Of a stretch of DNA of 64,000 bases, positions 7,780 through 16,548 are shown piece by piece. The position numbers and the translations under genes are program-made. Position 1 is the first letter of the stretch. Every line of letters begins with the position of its first letter. Under the pieces are notes generated by a model, which had not been told where the DNA came from, did no database searches, and saw nothing but the letters and a program-made list of their open reading frames with translations. This DNA is from Sporosarcina ureilytica (GTDB lineage Bacteria > Bacillota > Bacilli > Bacillales_A > Planococcaceae): NCBI RefSeq assembly GCF_001753205.1, contig NZ_CP017560.1:3038001-3102000 (forward strand), read 5' to 3'.

Positions 7780-9087
7780 TTAATCACGATTTTTATATTG
7801 TTTATCCACAACGTCGTACAACTTCGCATCCTTCAGATAATTTTCTGGTGCTTGCAGTGTCACCGTGACAACGCCTGGATGACGTCCAATTTCAATCGAA
7901 CCTGTAATGGTTGCACGATTCATAATTTCTGGAACAGAAACATTGAATAATGCCGCCGCTCGGGCTAACCCGTTATCTGTTGCTTCATTTAAAGTCGAAC
8001 CTGTACCTACAACTGATATTGGAAGGGATTCCTCCAATTGCTCCATTCCCCATTCTTCGGCAAGTTTGAGTGCAGAACGTTTCTCCGCTGCGGAAAGAGG
8101 TTTTGCTGTGTAAGGTAAATCTTCCTCATTCGGCAATAAAACTGGTCCTTCCAGGTTGACGCCTTTCAAGACTTCCACTTGCAAATGGACTACGCCCGAA
8201 ACATCAGCAGTATGCCCGGCGATTTCGCCATCCCCTTGCATCGCGTGCATATCTCCCAAATAAACGCCGCCTCCTGGTACTTTTACCGGACAAATGAGTG
8301 TTGCTCCTTCACGCACCCGATTAATATCCATATGGCCATCCGTTCGGTGCTCGTCCAGCTCCTCTTTGGTTACAGCATGTTCATGCGGCGCACCCACGAG
8401 GAATGAACCAAAATCTCCAGCATTATGTGAATCCGGCAAAGGCATTGAAGGTGTCGTTCCAAGTTGTCCTAAAAATGGACGCATACGAGCCACAGTTCCA
8501 ACTAAATCATGCGGAGCAAATGCAACGATTGGATTTTGCACAGATGCCTCGGGGGTCTGCATATAATGATGGCCATCTTGCCCAATTTTTTCTGCCGCTT
8601 CCTTTGTCATTGTAATTCCCACTTCTCCCGCATCGTTAAATACCATTGTATATCCATGCGGAAGCGTAAATGGCGTAATGTCCGTATCACATGTCGCACA
8701 ACGAATTGCTTCCTGGCCAACTCCCTTGACCACAGTTTCCGGATATAGCGTTTCACAACCTGGGCATTTAACAGCAACAAAAGGATCTCCTAAAAATCGA
8801 CCTTCTACAGGCTGGTCGCTCCCAGATGCCGTCGCAATTGAAGTTACATCAATCGACTTAATTTTTATTGCAATCGCATCGCCAACTTCCGCTCCTTCTA
8901 CGAAAACCGGTTGCGTCACTTCATGTCCGCCTTTCAAACAAGGTGTAATCATTGGTCCCCAGCAGCCCGGTGCTGTATTTGCGATAATATGCCCGCCATC
9001 CTTTAGCGGCCCCAACATTTCTTTCTCAGGATCCAAAATCCCATCAACAAATGTATTCACCAACAGTGTCCCAACAGCTTTCTTCAT
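7780..9087 (-). CDS. Acetamidase/formamidase family amidohydrolase
   Basis: A 435-residue FmdA/AmdA-family enzyme expected to hydrolyse short-chain amides (formamide, acetamide) to ammonium and the acid in the cytoplasm. Family landmarks are the N-terminal NTAPGCWGPMITP segment, PLPDSHNAGDFGSF, and the central LGDMHAMQGDGEIAGHTADV block. Two CxxC pairs (CPGC near 110 and CATC about 22 residues later) look like a small zinc ribbon inserted in the N-terminal half. The start ATG has only a loose GGGTGTGAG upstream. It stands alone: palindromes lie on both sides and a strong minus-strand terminator follows. No amide transporter or regulator is adjacent. Confidence 0.88.
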   Translation of the reverse strand: MKKAVGTLLVNTFVDGILDPEKEMLGPLKDGGHIIANTAPGCWGPMITPCLKGGHEVTQPVFVEGAEVGDAIAIKIKSIDVTSIATASGSDQPVEGRFLGDPFVAVKCPGCETLYPETVVKGVGQEAIRCATCDTDITPFTLPHGYTMVFNDAGEVGITMTKEAAEKIGQDGHHYMQTPEASVQNPIVAFAPHDLVGTVARMRPFLGQLGTTPSMPLPDSHNAGDFGSFLVGAPHEHAVTKEELDEHRTDGHMDINRVREGATLICPVKVPGGGVYLGDMHAMQGDGEIAGHTADVSGVVHLQVEVLKGVNLEGPVLLPNEEDLPYTAKPLSAAEKRSALKLAEEWGMEQLEESLPISVVGTGSTLNEATDNGLARAAALFNVSVPEIMNRATITGSIEIGRHPGVVTVTLQAPENYLKDAKLYDVVDKQYKNRD

Positions 9088-9191
9088 TTACATCTCACAC
9101 CCTATCTTTACTAATTCAGAAAAGTCTATCTATCTATTAGTATAAGGGATATAGCTATATAGGACAAATGATCGGGGCTAGCGCCAATAAC

Positions 9192-9273
9192 GGTGCCAGT
9201 CACTCATACTTTCATGTTTACTCAAACAAACGCGTTATTTCAAACTTTCGTGTTTGTTTGAGTGACTGGCACC
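9192..9273. repeat. REP-like palindrome, full form (copy 2)
   Basis: Nearly identical to the copy at 7589, with the same GGTGCCAGTCACTC and GAGTGACTGGCACC ends and the same 82-bp length. It lies between the acetamidase and the CoA ligase. Confidence 0.9.
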
Positions 9274-9317
9274 GTAAAGCTAAAAGGTTTCCTATCCAGA
9301 TACTTTCCATAATCAGA

Positions 9318-10967
9318 TTAACTGTCTTGTAACTCTCTCCATAAAATCTTTCCGCTTGCGGTTGTTGGGAATTCATCACGAAATTCAATAATTCTCGGAT
9401 ATTTATAAGCAGCCATTTGGCCTTTAGACCACTCAATAATCTCTTCCTCGGTGACTCTCCCTTTCCCGTCATCTTTTAAGATAATAAATGCTTTTACAGT
9501 TTCCCCTCGTTTTTCATCGGGCGCCCGCACAACACAAGCTTGTTGAACAGCCGGATGTTTATATAAAATCGATTCGACTTCTGTCGGCCATACTTTAAAG
9601 CCTGAAGTATTGATCATCCGTTTGACACGGTCTACGATAAAGTAATAGCCATCCTCATCTTTTTTGACAATATCACCTGTACGGAAAAAACGCTTGCCCT
9701 CTACTTCAATATGATTCGCTTCCGTTTCCTCCGGATTGTTATAATAACCGATAAAAACCTGCGGACCACGCACAATCAGTTCGCCCTCTTCCCCAACACC
9801 TACCTCATTCCCAGTTACAGGGTCAATAATTTTCGATTCCGTATTAAATGCAGGAATTCCCATACACTGCAACTTCGGTCGATCTGGCGGATTAAAATGC
9901 GTGTGCGACATCGTTTCGGACAATCCGTATCCTTCCGCATACTCAATTCCTGTCAACGCTGTTAATCTTTCACCAACTGCTTCCGGTAATGGTGCACCGC
10001 CGCCTCCAATCGCTTGTAAGGAAGACACATCATAAGCCGATAGATTGGGATTTGCTAAAAAGTCGACAACCATTGTACTAATGTTAATCCAATGCGTGCA
10101 CTGAAAGACTTCAATTGCTTTTGCGGCATAATCTCGGTCCCAACGTGTTAATAACACCATTTTTCCTCCTGCAATAATCGGTGCTAAACAGCTATGCAAG
10201 AAACCCGTCACATGAAAAAGCGGCAATACGGTTAATGTAACTGTATTGGAAGTTAATGTGAGCCAATGATAAGCGCTAAACGCATTTGATTGGATTGTTT
10301 TATTCGTATGAACACATCCTTTTGGTGTTCCTGTCGTTCCAGAAGTATAAGGGATGACAGCAACATCATCACTTTTCCCTTCATAAGGCGATGCTGTACA
10401 GTCACTTTCAAGCGCTTCAAACCAGTCAATCGCGGACGGAATTTCTTTTGGAGCGGCTACCACTTCTGCGGGTAATGTTCCCAATGCTTCTTGGGGATTT
10501 GCATATGTTCCATAAGCAGTCACGATGACATTTTCTAATAAACCGCGCTCATGATGCGGGGTCACTGTGTCATATAACTCCTGTCCCACGATTGCCATTT
10601 TAATGTCCCCATCGTTTATGAAAAATTCCAAATCACGCGTCGTACTCATGGGATTAATCGGAACAACGACCGCACGCGTTTGAAATATCGCAAACAAACT
10701 CACAATAAACTGCGGGGAGTTTTGCATAAACAGTAAAATATTATCCCCTGGTTTCACACCAAGCTTTTTTTCTAAATAACCGGCCAACTGGTCAGCTTCA
10801 GCTAATAAACTTTTATATGAAAGCGTACTGCCATAATATTCAATTGCTGTTTTATTCGGATATCTTTTCGCTGTTGTCACCAAATTATCATATAATGTCG
10901 TTTCGGGTATCGTTAATGTTTTTGGAAAACGTGCCGGATAATATTTAAAATGGGGTGCGCTTATCAT
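9318..10967 (-). CDS. Long-chain fatty-acid--CoA ligase (AMP-binding)
   Basis: A 549-residue adenylate-forming enzyme that activates a carboxylic acid, probably a fatty acid, with ATP and CoA. The P-loop-like YTSGTTGTPKGCVHTNKT is near 200 of the trimmed protein; GYGLSETMSHTHFNPP, the TGDIVKKDEDGYYFIVDR hinge, and C-terminal TASGKILWREL with the catalytic Lys complete the set. The frame is open to 11021, but ATG at 10965-10967 follows GAGGAG at 7 bp and is the better start. It lies 60 bp after the enoyl-CoA hydratase stop on the same strand, so the pair looks like a two-gene beta-oxidation operon. The chain length preferred cannot be read from sequence. Confidence 0.88.
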   Translation of the reverse strand: MISAPHFKYYPARFPKTLTIPETTLYDNLVTTAKRYPNKTAIEYYGSTLSYKSLLAEADQLAGYLEKKLGVKPGDNILLFMQNSPQFIVSLFAIFQTRAVVVPINPMSTTRDLEFFINDGDIKMAIVGQELYDTVTPHHERGLLENVIVTAYGTYANPQEALGTLPAEVVAAPKEIPSAIDWFEALESDCTASPYEGKSDDVAVIPYTSGTTGTPKGCVHTNKTIQSNAFSAYHWLTLTSNTVTLTVLPLFHVTGFLHSCLAPIIAGGKMVLLTRWDRDYAAKAIEVFQCTHWINISTMVVDFLANPNLSAYDVSSLQAIGGGGAPLPEAVGERLTALTGIEYAEGYGLSETMSHTHFNPPDRPKLQCMGIPAFNTESKIIDPVTGNEVGVGEEGELIVRGPQVFIGYYNNPEETEANHIEVEGKRFFRTGDIVKKDEDGYYFIVDRVKRMINTSGFKVWPTEVESILYKHPAVQQACVVRAPDEKRGETVKAFIILKDDGKGRVTEEEIIEWSKGQMAAYKYPRIIEFRDEFPTTASGKILWRELQDS

Positions 10968-11027
10968 CTCAAATCTCCTCCTTTTCAGCTGCAATAAGTC
11001 TTGGAATGACTGAAAACGCACTTTTTC

Positions 11028-11828
11028 TCAACTGTACAGGTCTTCATTTGCTTGTCTAAAATTAGGTTTCCTTTTATCAATAAAAGCTTGAACACCTTCT
11101 TGGTGATCTTTTGTTGTAATTAACGTCGATTGGATGATTCGTTCTAACTCCAAAATCTCATCCAAATTCGACGTAAGCGAGTGATTCGCAACTTTTTTAA
11201 TAAAGCCATAAGTGGTAATCGGTCCACTTGCAATTTTTAACGCATATTCTTTTACGTTTTCTTCAAATGTATCTAATGGATAAATCTGATTTAGCAGCCC
11301 TAAGTGACGTGCTTCCTCTGCTGGAATTGGCTCTGCACTAAAAAACAATTCCTTTGCACGGTGAAGACCAATTAATCGCGGTAGAAAATAGGAACCACCC
11401 CCATCAGAAATTAGCCCAACCTGAGAAAAACTCATGACAAACTTGCTTCCTTCCGCAGCCAAAATCAGGTCACACGCTAATGCTAAGTTAAAACCTGCAC
11501 CCGCTGCAAAACCATGAACAGCCGAAATAATCGGCTTGTCCAAATCACGCATTTGTAAAATTAATTCATTTAACTTTCCGATATGATTGTACGCTTGGAC
11601 TGGATTACTTTGTCCCATCGTTTTCACATCACCGCCCGCACTAAACGCTCTTCCGGCACCTGACAAAACGACAACACGAATTGCATCATCCTGTTTTGCT
11701 TTATCAATCGCTTGTTTTAATCCTGACATCATTTCCGGGCTAAAAGCATTCAAACGATCTGGTCGATTCAACGTTAGGTGCATAATTCCTTCATTAATTT
11801 GCGTTAATAAATGTTCACTTTTGCTCAT
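11028..11828 (-). CDS. Enoyl-CoA hydratase/isomerase family protein
   Basis: A crotonase-fold enzyme of 266 residues that likely hydrates 2-enoyl-CoA in fatty-acid breakdown. It shows LNRPDRLNAFSPEM, the oxyanion-hole segment SGAGRAFSAGGDVKTMGQ, and HGFAAGAGFNLALACDLILA. At the second position, where hydratases often carry Glu, the sequence is QVGLISDGGGSYFLPR with Asp-Gly-Gly-Gly, as in PaaG-like isomerases, so isomerase activity is possible. ATG at 11826-11828 is chosen because AAGGAG lies 9 bp upstream; a GTG six bases earlier is too close. It is followed by the CoA ligase gene. Confidence 0.87.
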   Translation of the reverse strand: MSKSEHLLTQINEGIMHLTLNRPDRLNAFSPEMMSGLKQAIDKAKQDDAIRVVVLSGAGRAFSAGGDVKTMGQSNPVQAYNHIGKLNELILQMRDLDKPIISAVHGFAAGAGFNLALACDLILAAEGSKFVMSFSQVGLISDGGGSYFLPRLIGLHRAKELFFSAEPIPAEEARHLGLLNQIYPLDTFEENVKEYALKIASGPITTYGFIKKVANHSLTSNLDEILELERIIQSTLITTKDHQEGVQAFIDKRKPNFRQANEDLYS

Positions 11829-11849
11829 TTCCACACGCTCCTTATTTGG

Positions 11850-12109
11850 TCAATCATTTAATAAATTTAACGCGCCTCCGTCAACGACAAGTATTTAGTG
11901 TTTCACCAGTAATGAATGATGCTTCATCCGATGCTAAAAAGAGCACTGTCTTCGCAATCTCAGTTGGCTTCCCTACGCGACGGAGCGCATTCGCTGTCGA
12001 TAATATTGGCCACTTATCAGACATTTTCCATCCACCACCATTTGGGTCTCTATAACTCCCGGCGCAATCGCATTCACACGAATATTTTGTCTGCCAAACT
12101 CAGGTATTT
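11850..12109 (-). pseudogene. Short-chain dehydrogenase C-terminal remnant
   Basis: The minus strand encodes, in shifting frames, NIRVNAIAPGVIETQM, then RRVGKPTEIAKTVLFLASDE and ASFITGETL, then LVVDGGALNLLND ending in TGA at 11850-11852. These are consecutive C-terminal landmarks of classical SDR enzymes (the NAIAPG strand and the PTEIA/FLASDEASFITG region). At least two frameshifts separate them, and the Rossmann N-terminus with the YxxxK active site is absent. It is a decayed 3-ketoacyl-type reductase just upstream of the hydratase gene. Confidence 0.75.
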
Positions 12110-12225
12110 TCATAAATGACTCCTTATTAAATAAAAGATTTCAATCATCCTCAACGAATCTGAACTGTACAAAACAATGTCTGATTTTATACTTTCAATA
12201 AGCCTTCTATCCAACTGTTCAGAGA

Positions 12226-12392
12226 ATTACTCTTTCAACAACCTTCTTAAAACCTTTCCTGAACTCGTAGATGGAAGTTCATCCCGAAATTCTACCTCTC
12301 TGGGATATTTATACGCGGCCATTTTCTCTTTTGCCCAATCAATCAAATCCTTTTCAGTCACTTTCCCTGCCTGTCCAGATTCCATGTAAAAT
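12226..12392 (-). pseudogene. Acyl-CoA ligase C-terminal remnant
   Basis: One minus-strand frame reads GKVTEKDLIDWAKEKMAAYK, then YPREVEFRDELPSTSSGKV and LRRLLKE followed by TAA (12226-12228). This is the extreme C-terminus of an AMP-binding ligase, including the catalytic-Lys SSGK motif, and is similar to the end of the intact ligase at 9318. No upstream part of the gene survives, so it is a relic of a second ligase. Confidence 0.75.
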
Positions 12393-12535
12393 GAATCACA
12401 AAAAATTAAACGGCCTCACAATCTACGCATCTACCATCCATAATATGCATCACGAACTTGGAACAACCACTCCCCCCTGCAACAATAGTTCTGATACGAC
12501 AATACAAAAGGAACCGCATATATCTACCCACCCTT

Positions 12536-12553
12536 ATACTTACCGGTAGGTAT
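12536..12553. promoter_or_regulatory. TetR-type operator-like palindrome
   Basis: ATACTTACCGGTAGGTAT is an 18-bp palindrome with one mismatched pair. Sites of this shape are usual for TetR-family regulators of fatty-acid genes. It lies upstream of the two lipid-gene remnants, and no regulator gene is left nearby. The call is from symmetry alone. Confidence 0.4.
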
Positions 12554-12726
12554 GTTCTGAATAATTAAACTATACATGTGATTTTTTAATTTATCAAGCT
12601 CGTAATTGGAGTTTCTAGAAAATAATGTCCTTCTCGAACGCTCGGACATCTTATACGATGTGTAGGACATAAAAACAGATTCAGAGGACATCCCAACGCG
12701 ACCCAACTCCAAATACAACCAAAGAA

Positions 12727-12751
12727 CTTCCGTGTTTGTTTGTGTGGCACC
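12727..12751. repeat. REP-like palindrome, right-half remnant
   Basis: CTTCCGTGTTTGTTTGTGTG then GCACC matches the right half of the full palindrome with a 4-bp deletion in GAGTGACTG. The left half is gone. Confidence 0.65.
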
Positions 12752-12760
12752 ATAAGAAAA

Positions 12761-12795
12761 AAAGTCATCCAAACTTCTATTATTTGGATGACTTT
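12761..12795. terminator. Bidirectional terminator after the VOC gene
   Basis: AAAGTCATCCAAA pairs with TTTGGATGACTTT, with A/T tracts on both sides. Read on the minus strand it would end transcription from the glyoxalase-fold gene. Confidence 0.75.
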
Positions 12796-12807
12796 TTGAT
12801 TTCAATT

Positions 12808-12850
12808 ATGCAATTGTAGTGGATTGTTTAAAGTGTTTCGCGCTGGTACC
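12808..12850 (+). repeat. Repeat tail, second form (copy 2)
   Basis: ATGCAATTGTAGTGGATTGT onward to GGTACC, 12 bp after the hairpin 12761-12795 and ending at the VOC gene stop. Confidence 0.75.
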
Positions 12851-12852
12851 AT

Positions 12853-13248
12853 TCATTTTGCATGCTCATCTGGTTGATGAATGCCTAAGATATTTCCTTC
12901 CGTATCCTTATAATATCCTTGCCAAGCCATACCAGGTAGCGCATATTTCGGCAAAGCAACTTTGCCGCCATTTTGAAGTATTTTAGCTTCGGTAGCATCG
13001 TAATCTTCTACCCCTAATGTACAAGTAAAGCCATTTACTGGCTGGTTTTCTGCTGGCGAAGGAGTTTGACGCTGCATCAACGCCCCGTTGATTCCAGGCT
13101 CATTTGCATCGCCAGTAACCGCACCAAAATACGGCATTCCTGCAAATTCGCTCCAGTCTTCAAATGTCCAACCAAAAACTTCTCCATAAAACTTCTTCGC
13201 TCGTTCCATATCATCCACATGTATTTCGAAATGAACTAGTCTTCCCAT
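12853..13248 (-). CDS. VOC (glyoxalase/bleomycin-resistance fold) protein
   Basis: A 131-residue vicinal-oxygen-chelate protein. It begins MGRLVHFEIHVDDMERAKKF and continues YGEVFGWTFEDW, the normal beta-alpha-beta-beta-beta start, and its second module ends in WQGYYKDTEGNILGIHQ. It resembles the 27-kDa-antigen/CFP30-like single-domain VOC proteins, whose substrates are mostly unknown. The start ATG follows TAGGAGGAAATC. It is a single gene between a palindrome (13275) and a repeat tail with terminator (12761-12850), with no functional clue from neighbours. Confidence 0.85.
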   Translation of the reverse strand: MGRLVHFEIHVDDMERAKKFYGEVFGWTFEDWSEFAGMPYFGAVTGDANEPGINGALMQRQTPSPAENQPVNGFTCTLGVEDYDATEAKILQNGGKVALPKYALPGMAWQGYYKDTEGNILGIHQPDEHAK

Positions 13249-13274
13249 GATTTCCTCCTATTTGGTGCTACTAT

Positions 13275-13357
13275 GGTGCCAGTCACTCATACATTCATGT
13301 TTATTTAAACAAACGCGTTTATTACAACTTTTGTGTTTGTTTTAGTGACTGTGCACC
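13275..13357. repeat. REP-like palindrome, full form (copy 3), touching the pgcA stop
   Basis: GGTGCCAGTCACTCATACA at the left, TTTTAGTGACTGTGCACC at the right. The right edge overlaps the pgcA TAG stop by one base. Confidence 0.88.
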
Positions 13358-15090
13358 TAAAACGACCGAACTCTCCCCATCACATCAGCCACCATCCCAT
13401 CCAACGCCCGTCTACTTCCCTCCAATGTATCTTCCTTCACACCAAAATAAAACTTAATTTTCGGCTCTGTCCCTGAAGGTCTTAAGCAGAACCAAGCACC
13501 ATTTTCCAGTTTATACTTTAGTACATTGGATTTAGGTAAGGAAATTTCCTCTGTTTCGCCGGACTCGACATATAATCGCGTACTGCTGTCGTAATCTTCA
13601 ATACCAACAACAGCCTGCCCAGCAATTTCTTTAGGTGGAGTAGCACGGAATTCGTTAAGAATGGCTTGGATTTTTGCTGCTCCGTCTTTCCCTTTTAACG
13701 TTAATGACTCAATATCTTCCAAGTAATAACCGTATTCTTCATAAAGTGCCATCAGCCCTTCATATAACGACATTTGCTTGGTTTTATAATAAGCCGCTAC
13801 TTCTGCAATCAGTAGACATGTTTGAACAGCATCCTTATCACGGGCGAAATCCTTGATCAGGTAGCCATAGCTTTCTTCATATCCGAATAAAAAGCTTCTG
13901 TCGCCAGTTTGTTCAAATGTCTCAATCCACTCGCTTATGTATTTAAAACCAGTGAGTGTATCGATTGTCTCCAAATTATGCGCGGCTGCAATATCTCTTC
14001 CCATTTCAGATGTGACGATTGTTTTTAAGACTGTCGCATTTTCTGGAAGTTCGTTTTGCTTTTTCTTTTGGGTAATTAAGTATTGTAATAATAATGCGCC
14101 GGTTTGATTACCAGTTAATACTTGGTATTTTCCTTCTTCATTTCTAACAGCAACGCCGACTCTATCTGCATCAGGATCTGTTGCGAGCATGATATCTGCA
14201 TTTGATTGCTCACCGTACTTCATTGCGAGTGAGAATGCAGCGGCTTCCTCTGGGTTTGGCGAATCAACAGTTGAGAAGTTAGAATCTGGTAATTCCTGCT
14301 CTTTTACAACTTCTACATGTTTAAAGCCAACCGCATCTAGCCCCTTACGTACTGGAATATTTCCTGTTCCATGTAACGGCGTGTAAACAATTCTAAAATC
14401 ATCTGCCACTTTGTTAATTACATCCCGATTGACAACGACGGACTCCAGTTGCTTTAAATATGCTTGATCAACAGTCTCGCCAATTATCGTAAGTAATCCA
14501 GCGGCTTTTAATTCTCCCTCCGTGCCAACTGCTACCGCTAATTCATCTTCCACACTGTTTACTTTTGCGATAATTTGTTCAGCCGCCTCCGATGACAACT
14601 GTCCACCATCTGGCCCGTAAACCTTAAAGCCGTTATACTCCGGTGGGTTATGACTCGCCGTAATCACAACACCACTGAATGCATGTAAATACCTGACCGC
14701 AAACGACAGTTCAGGTGTCGTTCTTAATGAATCAAACACATACGTCTGAATGCCATGTTTCCCAAGTGTTTTTGCAGTTTCCATCGCAAATTCCGGTGAC
14801 TTAAAACGCGAATCATAAGCAATCACCACACCGCGTACTTTTGCCTCTTCACCGTGACGTTCAATATAACGCGCTAATCCCTCAGCCGTTTTGCGAATCG
14901 TGTAGATGTTTATACGGTTTGTGCCAGGTCCAAGCACACCGCGCATGCCACCCGTACCAAATTCAAGGTTTTTATAAAAGCAATCTTCCAATTGCTTTGG
15001 TTGATTGTTTAATTCATCTAATTGATTGGCTAATTCCTCATCTAAATCTGTAAAACTGGTCCATTTTTCATAACTTATTTTCCAATTCAT
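13357..15090 (-). CDS. pgcA: Alpha-phosphoglucomutase / phosphomannomutase
   Basis: A 577-residue alpha-D-phosphohexomutase that interconverts glucose 1- and 6-phosphate for UDP-glucose, glycolipid and wall-polymer synthesis. The phosphoserine loop [11 protein letters not shown] has Ser146; the metal loop DPDADR is at 305-310; a sugar-binding FGYEESYGY segment follows; and the phosphate-binding [13 protein letters not shown] closes the protein. Length and motifs match Bacillus PgcA. The start ATG has only a weak GAAGTGA site. Its stop codon abuts a full REP-like palindrome. Confidence 0.94.
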   Translation of the reverse strand: MNWKISYEKWTSFTDLDEELANQLDELNNQPKQLEDCFYKNLEFGTGGMRGVLGPGTNRINIYTIRKTAEGLARYIERHGEEAKVRGVVIAYDSRFKSPEFAMETAKTLGKHGIQTYVFDSLRTTPELSFAVRYLHAFSGVVITASHNPPEYNGFKVYGPDGGQLSSEAAEQIIAKVNSVEDELAVAVGTEGELKAAGLLTIIGETVDQAYLKQLESVVVNRDVINKVADDFRIVYTPLHGTGNIPVRKGLDAVGFKHVEVVKEQELPDSNFSTVDSPNPEEAAAFSLAMKYGEQSNADIMLATDPDADRVGVAVRNEEGKYQVLTGNQTGALLLQYLITQKKKQNELPENATVLKTIVTSEMGRDIAAAHNLETIDTLTGFKYISEWIETFEQTGDRSFLFGYEESYGYLIKDFARDKDAVQTCLLIAEVAAYYKTKQMSLYEGLMALYEEYGYYLEDIESLTLKGKDGAAKIQAILNEFRATPPKEIAGQAVVGIEDYDSSTRLYVESGETEEISLPKSNVLKYKLENGAWFCLRPSGTEPKIKFYFGVKEDTLEGSRRALDGMVADVMGRVRSF

Positions 15091-15231
15091 ATAGATAATT
15101 CACTTCTTTACGATTATTTTAAATACAAATCCCTTTCCTCATTTTACAATTGGGATTGATGCCTTTGCAATTGAAAGGGTACTTAAAAGGATACCTGTAT
15201 AAGAACCGATATTCTACTCTGTGAATAAAAA

Positions 15232-15263
15232 AAATTCATCCGAATGTTCATTTGGATGAATTT
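15232..15263 (-). terminator. Terminator of the alpha/beta hydrolase gene
   Basis: AAATTCATCCGAATG pairs with TTTGGATGAATTT. The minus strand continues TTTTTTATTC. The stem is related to those at 7684 and 12761. Confidence 0.75.
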
Positions 15264-15275
15264 CTTTATTTGTTC

Positions 15276-15320
15276 ATGCAATTGTAGTGCATTGTCTAAA
15301 TAACGTCCTGGATTGGTACA
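15276..15320 (+). repeat. Repeat tail, second form (copy 3)
   Basis: ATGCAATTGTAGTGCATTGT then CTAAATAACGTCCTGGATTG and GTAC, directly after the hairpin and up to the hydrolase stop. Confidence 0.75.
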
Positions 15321-15323
15321 TCG

Positions 15324-16283
15324 TTAATGAAGATAACGCCCAAGAAACTGATTCACGCTCAACTTGTATGCCTCTTCAGCTAACGCAAAGGACTCCCCGT
15401 GGTTTGCATTTGGAATCAATAATAATTCCGCTTCACTAGCAGTATGACGATACAAATCCTGCGTCATCTCCGTTGGAACAAACGTATCGCTTTCCCCGTG
15501 GATATAGAGGATCGGGACATTCGTTTTTTCCACTTCTTTTCGTGCACTGGCTGTTTTGAATGAATACCCTTCTTTCATTTTCATTAATAAGCTTGCACTA
15601 TCCAACAACGGAAAAGAGGGTAAATAAAACATTCGTTTAAACTGATACTTAAATAATTCATAGACGGAATCATAAGGGCTATCCGCGATAATCGCCTTTA
15701 CTTGTTGCGGAAGTTCCTCCTCTCCGCTAGCCATCAAGACTGTCGCCGCTCCCATCGATAAACCGTGGTAAACCACTTCAATATCCTCTCCAAGTTGCTC
15801 CACTAAATAATGAGTCCAGTCAATAAGATCAAGTCGGTCAGGCCAACCAAACCCATAGTAATCACCTTCACTCAAACCATGCCCCCGAGCATCCGGTAAG
15901 AATATGTTATAGCCTAACTCCTCATGATAATACTGGCCAAACAGCCCCATTTGCCCGGATTCCCCTAAATATCCATGCGTTAAAATGACAACTTTATTTG
16001 AGGGTTCTTTCGCTGGCAAATAGTAGCCGTTTAATTGCAACCCATCGCGTGAAGCTAAATTAACCCGCTGAAAGTGTTGCGCATGCAACCAATCTATCCA
16101 ACTGCCGTTCATATAAAGATCCATCGCTTCATCCGAAACTTCTAGATCCACATTATCTTCCAAAAATTCTTTCGGTCCACGCTCAATCGCTAAACCATAT
16201 ATAAAAAAGCTGCCGACGATTTGAACCACCAAAAAGATTGCAACAAAAAGTAATATAAATCTTTTCCATCTAATTCGAATCAT
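15324..16283 (-). CDS. Alpha/beta hydrolase, YqkD-like, membrane-anchored
   Basis: A 319-residue hydrolase. An N-terminal hydrophobic helix (about 7-28, FILLFVAIFLVVQIVGSFFI) should anchor it in the membrane. The fold signatures are HGYLGESGQMGLFGQYY (oxyanion region), DARGHGLSEG, the nucleophile elbow GLSMGAATV, the acid in ILYIHGESDTFVP and the catalytic His in NANHGESF. The start is trimmed to ATG 16281-16283, which has AAGGAG six bases upstream; the frame is open to 16388. B. subtilis YqkD has the same layout and its substrate is not established. Confidence 0.85.
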   Translation of the reverse strand: MIRIRWKRFILLFVAIFLVVQIVGSFFIYGLAIERGPKEFLEDNVDLEVSDEAMDLYMNGSWIDWLHAQHFQRVNLASRDGLQLNGYYLPAKEPSNKVVILTHGYLGESGQMGLFGQYYHEELGYNIFLPDARGHGLSEGDYYGFGWPDRLDLIDWTHYLVEQLGEDIEVVYHGLSMGAATVLMASGEEELPQQVKAIIADSPYDSVYELFKYQFKRMFYLPSFPLLDSASLLMKMKEGYSFKTASARKEVEKTNVPILYIHGESDTFVPTEMTQDLYRHTASEAELLLIPNANHGESFALAEEAYKLSVNQFLGRYLH

Positions 16284-16395
16284 AGCCAGCTCCTTACCTC
16301 TATCAATTAATATGCATTCGCATATCAATATTATAATAGAAAAAAGGACGTATATGTCGAAATCCAGCATTATTACATGAATTACCAACGTTTGA

Positions 16396-16477
16396 GGTGC
16401 CAGTCACTCAAACTTTCCCGTTAAATGAAACATTCACGAATAATGTAATAGTCATGTTTGTTTGAGTGACTGGCACC
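16396..16477. repeat. REP-like palindrome, full form (copy 4), variant core
   Basis: The ends GGTGCCAGTCACTCAAACT and TGTTTGAGTGACTGGCACC are conserved, while the core (CCCGTTAAATGAAACATTCA) differs from copies 1-3. Confidence 0.88.
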
Positions 16478-16548
16478 AACATCTAACATCTCATGAACAC
16501 ATAAATCCACTTCCTAGTGGCAAACTATGTGTACGTGGAGGTGTATCA

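Noticed and set aside
12524..12805. A 93-codon minus-strand frame between the lipid remnants and the VOC gene
   Set aside because: It crosses the terminator hairpin and a REP remnant and has no ribosome site or family features.
16462..16548. N-terminal extension of the amino-acid permease beginning at a TTG in the REP palindrome
   Set aside because: The extension is encoded by the repeat, lacks a ribosome site, and the ATG at 16549 has GGAGGTG and gives the normal family N-terminus.
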